The translations under genes and the position numbers were made by a program. A DNA stretch of 8,277 nucleotides from DASRSS01 sp035656335 (GTDB lineage Bacteria > Actinomycetota > Actinomycetes > Mycobacteriales > Jatrophihabitantaceae): positions 1-8,277 of the forward strand of contig DASRSS010000192.1 of NCBI GenBank assembly GCA_035656335.1, written 5' to 3'. Below are positions 5,427 to 8,277 of the stretch, piece by piece; the stretch's first letter is position 1; each line of letters starts with the position of its first letter. Under the pieces are notes generated by a model that had not been told where the DNA came from, searched no databases, and saw nothing but the letters and a program-made list of their open reading frames with translations.

Positions 5427-6020
5427 GTGATCGTCGGCATCGTCATCGGCGTCATCGTCGTGCTCGTCATCCTGTGGCTGATCCTCGGCTACAACGGCCT
5501 GGTCCGTGCGCGCAATGCATTCAAGAATGCATTCGCCCAGATCGACGTCCAGCTGCAGCGCCGGTTCGACCTGATCCCGAACCTGGTCGAGACCGCCAAG
5601 GCATACATGGCGCACGAGCGCGAAACGCTCGAGGCGGTGACCGCGGCTCGGTCCGCCGCGATGGCCGGACTGTCGGCGGCGCAGGCCAAGCCGGGCGATC
5701 CCGCGGCCATGAAACAGCTCGGCCAGTCCCAGGCCGGGCTCGCCGGCGCGCTCGGACGGTTCAACGCCGTCGCCGAGCAGTACCCGGACCTGAAGGCCAG
5801 CCAGAACATGATGCAGCTTTCCGAGGAACTCACCTCGACGGAGAACAAGGTCGCGTTCTCGCGGCAGGCGTACAACGACGCGGTGATGACCTACAACAAC
5901 AAGCGGCAATCCTTCCCGACCAGCGTGCTCGCCGGAATGTTCCACTTCGAGCCCGCCGCGCAGTGGGAGATCGCCCCCGATCACCCGGAGACCCGCGAGG
6001 CGCCCCGGGTGCAGTTCTGA
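5427..6020 (+). CDS. LemA family membrane protein
   Basis: This protein of 197 residues has one N-terminal membrane anchor (residues ~1-23, no lipobox cysteine), followed by a soluble alpha-helical LemA domain. The diagnostic stretch is 'AQIDVQLQRRFDLIPNLVET' (37-56), and the C-terminal family pattern 'STENKVAFSRQAYNDAVMTYN' lies near 137-157. It ends with a short polar tail after 'AGMFHFEPAAQWE'. The name comes from a Listeria protein; the biochemical role of the family is unsettled. LemA genes are often found beside M48 or other membrane proteases, as here, where the M48 gene begins 12 bases downstream. The start at the GTG is fixed by GAGGAGGAG upstream. The anchor suggests the helical bundle sits at the membrane, probably on the outer face, but orientation is inferred. 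Confidence 0.93.
   Translation: MIVGIVIGVIVVLVILWLILGYNGLVRARNAFKNAFAQIDVQLQRRFDLIPNLVETAKAYMAHERETLEAVTAARSAAMAGLSAAQAKPGDPAAMKQLGQSQAGLAGALGRFNAVAEQYPDLKASQNMMQLSEELTSTENKVAFSRQAYNDAVMTYNNKRQSFPTSVLAGMFHFEPAAQWEIAPDHPETREAPRVQF
5514..5534 (+). repeat. Short direct repeat of AATGCATTC within lemA
   Basis: AATGCATTC occurs at 5514-5522 and again at 5526-5534, separated by AAG; the second copy lies within the perfect palindrome GAATGCATTC (5525-5534). It is an A/T-rich island in very GC-rich DNA. In frame it encodes N-A-F-K-N-A-F (LemA residues 30-36) using the same uncommon codons AAT and GCA both times. It is most simply coding sequence. Confidence 0.6.
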
Positions 6021-6032
6021 CCGGCGCGATTC

Positions 6033-7925
6033 GTGGACTTCTTCGAACAGCAACGGCGCCGCCGCGGCACGTCGGTCAAGCTCGTCGCGCTGTTCGCCGT
6101 TTCCGTCGTAGCGATGATCGCGGTCATCGACGCGATCGTGGCCGCGGCGCTGCACAACCAGCCGACGAGCACGCTCACCGGGTGGCTCATCGCCGCCACC
6201 GCGCTCACGGTCCTGATCATCGGTGGCGGCATGCTCACCAAGACGATCGCGTTGCGCGCGGGTGGTTCGGCCGTAGCAGCATCGGTCGGCGCGGTGCCCG
6301 TCGACCCGACCACGACCGATCCGGTCTTGCGGCGCTACGTGAACGTCGTCGAGGAGATGTCGATCGCGTCCGGCGTTCCGATGCCGCGGCTGTTCGTGCT
6401 CGAGCAGGAGCCGGGGATCAACGCCTTCGCCGCCGGCTACACCCCGGCCGACGCCGCGATCACCGCGACCGGCGGAGCGTTGCACACCCTCAACCGCGAC
6501 GAGTTGCAGGGCGTGATCGGCCACGAGTTCAGCCACATCCTCAACGGCGACATGCGGCTGAACATCCGGCTCATCGGCCTGCTCAACGGCATCCTGCTGC
6601 TCGGACTGATCGGCCTGCGGATCCTCGCCTTCGGCGGCGGGGGACGGAACCGGCGCGACAACAACGGCAACGTGATCCTGCTCGTCGCGCTGGCGATGAT
6701 GGTGCTCGGCTTCGTCGGGCAGTTCTTCGCGAGCATCATCAAGGCCGCCGTCAGCCGCCAGCGTGAGTGGCTGGCCGACGCGTCGTCCGTGCAGTTCACC
6801 CGGCAGACGGCCGGACTGGAGGGCGCCTTCAAGAAGATCGCCGGCCTGCCCACCGGGTCGAAGCTGCGCAACGCCCACGGCGCGAGCCAGGTGAGCCACA
6901 TGCTTTTCGGCGAAGGTGGCTCGTCGTTCGGGCAGCTGTTCGCCACGCACCCGCCGCTGTTCGCACGCATCAAGGCCCTCGATCCGTCGTTCGACCCGAC
7001 GCAAGTCGAGCAGTTGTCCGAGCAGTGGCAGTCGCAGCCGCCGAACGGCCTGAACGAGGACGCGTCCCGCGGGCTGGTCGAATCCGCGGCGGGCGCAGCG
7101 GCAACGCGCCAGGTCGCGCCCGGCGCGGTCACCGCGCGCGTCGCGACGATCAGCGCCGAGGACCTCGCGCGCGGAGCCGAGTTGAGCGCACAGCTACCCG
7201 CCGACGCACGAGCCCTGGCCGGCCAGCCAAGCACGGCCGTCGGGCTGATTCTCGCGCTGCTGCTGCACGGCGAACCGGACCTGCGCGCCAAGCAACTGGC
7301 GGCGGTCAATTCGCGGCTGGGCGCGCACCAGGCGCAGGCGGCCGAGACGGTGGCCGCGAAGCTGACCGGGCTCGCGCCGCAGCTGCGGCTGCCGCTCCTG
7401 GACCTCGCGGCGCCCGTGGTCACGGCCCGCCCCCCGGCCGAGCTACGTGCGCTGGTCGACACGTTGTCCGAGCTCGCGATCGCCGACGGCCGCGTCTCGC
7501 TGTTCGAGTACTGCCTGACCCGGCTCGTCGCCGCGTACGTCCGCGACGCACTCGACCCGTCCGGACGCTCCAAGCCGGGCGGTGGACGCCTCGACCGCTC
7601 GGCCGACTCCCTGGTCGCCGTGCTGACCGCGCTCGCCGCGGCCGGCAACGACGATCCGGCCGCGGCCGAGCGTGCCTTCCGCGCGGGCGTGACCGTCGCG
7701 CTGCCCGGCATCACCCCGGCCTACCAACCATCCGCCGATCTCTGGACGCGACTGGATGGCGCGTGGCCGGCGCTCGACGCGCTCGCCGTGGCCGAGAAGG
7801 CGCGACTGGTGGCGGCTATGGTGGCCGCGGTCCGCGACGACGGCGTGCTGACGCTGCACGAGGCCGAGCTCCTGCGCACCGGCTGCCGGCTGGTGCACTG
7901 CCCGCTGCCGCCGTTCGTCGGCTGA
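6033..7925 (+). CDS. M48 family (HtpX-like) membrane metallopeptidase with C-terminal TerB-like extension
   Basis: This is a 630-residue zinc protease anchored in the membrane. Two N-terminal helices (~17-40 and ~50-74) precede the catalytic domain. The zinc motif HEFSH is at 164-168 and the third ligand is Glu245 in 'REWLADASS' (245 to Asp249 gives the M48 ExxxD pattern). Two more membrane segments lie between them (~179-200 and ~213-239), as in HtpX, and 'ATHPP' (304-308) is the conserved closing motif. HtpX proteins are about 290-320 residues; here ~300 extra residues follow. The extension is soluble, Ala/Leu-rich and helical. It contains two stretches resembling TerB-domain signatures, 'LAIADGRVSLFEYCLTRLV' (481-499) and 'RDDGVLTLHEAELLRTG' (601-617). 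The GTG at 6033 lacks a ribosome site but lies 12 bases after the LemA stop, suggesting translational coupling. Expected role: degrading damaged membrane proteins with LemA as partner (inference). Confidence 0.92.
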   Translation: MDFFEQQRRRRGTSVKLVALFAVSVVAMIAVIDAIVAAALHNQPTSTLTGWLIAATALTVLIIGGGMLTKTIALRAGGSAVAASVGAVPVDPTTTDPVLRRYVNVVEEMSIASGVPMPRLFVLEQEPGINAFAAGYTPADAAITATGGALHTLNRDELQGVIGHEFSHILNGDMRLNIRLIGLLNGILLLGLIGLRILAFGGGGRNRRDNNGNVILLVALAMMVLGFVGQFFASIIKAAVSRQREWLADASSVQFTRQTAGLEGAFKKIAGLPTGSKLRNAHGASQVSHMLFGEGGSSFGQLFATHPPLFARIKALDPSFDPTQVEQLSEQWQSQPPNGLNEDASRGLVESAAGAAATRQVAPGAVTARVATISAEDLARGAELSAQLPADARALAGQPSTAVGLILALLLHGEPDLRAKQLAAVNSRLGAHQAQAAETVAAKLTGLAPQLRLPLLDLAAPVVTARPPAELRALVDTLSELAIADGRVSLFEYCLTRLVAAYVRDALDPSGRSKPGGGRLDRSADSLVAVLTALAAAGNDDPAAAERAFRAGVTVALPGITPAYQPSADLWTRLDGAWPALDALAVAEKARLVAAMVAAVRDDGVLTLHEAELLRTGCRLVHCPLPPFVG

Positions 7926-7932
7926 CCGCGTT

Positions 7933-8277
7933 TCACTCCTCCGTCGCGGCTGCGCCGGTGCGCACGCCGAGGACGCCGTCGAGCTCGCTCAGCTCGGCGA
8001 CCAACCGGTTCACCTCACCGCGGCCGGTCAGCACCATGGTCACCTCGACCGCGGTCGGACGCGTCCCTGCCTCGGGCAGGTCGCGGTCGCGGCGGTCGTC
8101 GCGGTCCAGTTCCGACTCGGCCTCACCGCCGCCGGCACGCACCGTGTTCAGGTCCGACACGGCGAACCCGCTCTGGGTGGCCCGGTTGACGATCTCGCGC
8201 AGCACGCCGCGGTTGTCCAGGTAGCTGATCCGCAGCCCGACTGCTCCCGCCTCCAGCCGCGAGACGAGGCGCGAGAG
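7933..8277 (-). CDS. MgtC/SapB-like protein, C-terminal domain (runs off right edge)
   Basis: The frame is open from the window edge to a TGA at 7933-7935, giving the last 114 residues of a larger protein. The visible part looks like the cytoplasmic ACT-like domain of MgtC/SapB proteins: 'GLRISYLDNRGVLREIV' (14-30), then 'RATQSGFAVSDLN' (32-44), and a second half 'AVEVTMVLTGRGEVNRLVAE' (76-95) ending 'LSELDGVLGV' (96-105). Between the halves is an unusual charged loop (52-70) with DRDDRRDRD. The membrane part that would confirm MgtC lies outside the window. MgtC proteins modulate membrane potential and Mg/acid stress, and some regulate the F-type ATPase; no specific role can be assigned here. 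A different protein with a terminal ACT domain is the main alternative. The internal GTG at 8205 is not a plausible start, since conserved residues lie before it. Its stop is 7 bases from the convergent M48 stop. Confidence 0.7.
   Translation of the reverse strand, partial: LSRLVSRLEAGAVGLRISYLDNRGVLREIVNRATQSGFAVSDLNTVRAGGGEAESELDRDDRRDRDLPEAGTRPTAVEVTMVLTGRGEVNRLVAELSELDGVLGVRTGAAATEE

Noticed and set aside
4814..6766. A 650-codon plus-strand frame across the TSUP, lemA and M48 genes
   Set aside because: It is Arg-rich shadow coding that runs through three gene boundaries out of frame with clear protein families.
5391..7004. A 537-codon minus-strand frame opposite lemA and M48
   Set aside because: No motif; the opposite strand carries the LemA signature and the M48 zinc site in full.
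6437..7714. A 425-codon minus-strand frame opposite the M48 gene
   Set aside because: Ser/Arg/Ala-rich shadow; the sense frame continues intact through it.
7905..7935. Possible terminator between M48 and the MgtC-like gene
   Set aside because: Only a 4-bp GCCG/CGGC stem inside the M48 coding end was found, and the gap is 7 bases; too weak to call.
6767..8224. A 485-codon plus-strand frame at the right end
   Set aside because: It is out of frame with the M48 gene and then crosses the convergent MgtC-like gene; strongly Arg-rich shadow.

Overview
The window is high-GC DNA with GTG and ATG starts and dense, partly overlapping genes. It carries a Pup-proteasome ATPase gene (arc/mpa). Together these point to an actinobacterium. 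The ferredoxin beside arc and the general style suggest Pseudonocardiales (Amycolatopsis/Saccharopolyspora-like), but that placement is inference. All genes look intact except the two cut by the window edges. There is no IS element, CRISPR array, tRNA or rRNA.

Layout. (1) At the left edge, on the minus strand, is the N-terminus of what is probably a RecB-family (PD-(D/E)XK) exonuclease. It is transcribed away from a plus-strand pair: a site-2 (M50) membrane protease with CBS-like domains, then the tRNA m1A58 methyltransferase trmI, which overlap by 4 bases. (2) A small 3Fe-4S-type ferredoxin lies on the minus strand, tail-to-tail with trmI and head-to-head with arc. (3) arc/mpa encodes the Pup-recognising AAA ATPase of the bacterial proteasome, complete with coiled coil, AAA motifs and C-terminal QYL. 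A hairpin follows its stop codon. (4) Next on the plus strand come a TSUP (TauE/SafE) membrane transporter, a LemA-family membrane protein, and an M48 (HtpX-like) membrane metalloprotease with a long C-terminal extension that looks TerB-like. (5) At the right edge, on the minus strand, is the C-terminal part of a protein resembling the cytoplasmic ACT-like domain of MgtC/SapB proteins.

How they may work together. The RecB/S2P/TrmI/ferredoxin/Arc block is a recognisable actinobacterial neighbourhood. In the textbook layout dop, pup and prcBA follow arc. Here they do not, and their place is taken by the TSUP-LemA-M48-MgtC genes. Two membrane proteases and a proteasomal unfoldase within 8 kb make a shared role in membrane-protein quality control or envelope stress conceivable, but the sequence does not prove it. 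The observations most worth following are the LemA/M48-TerB-like pair, the relocated or separated proteasome genes, a divergent pair of apparently leaderless promoters at 267-318, and a 27-codon leader ORF whose stop overlaps the preferred TSUP start.
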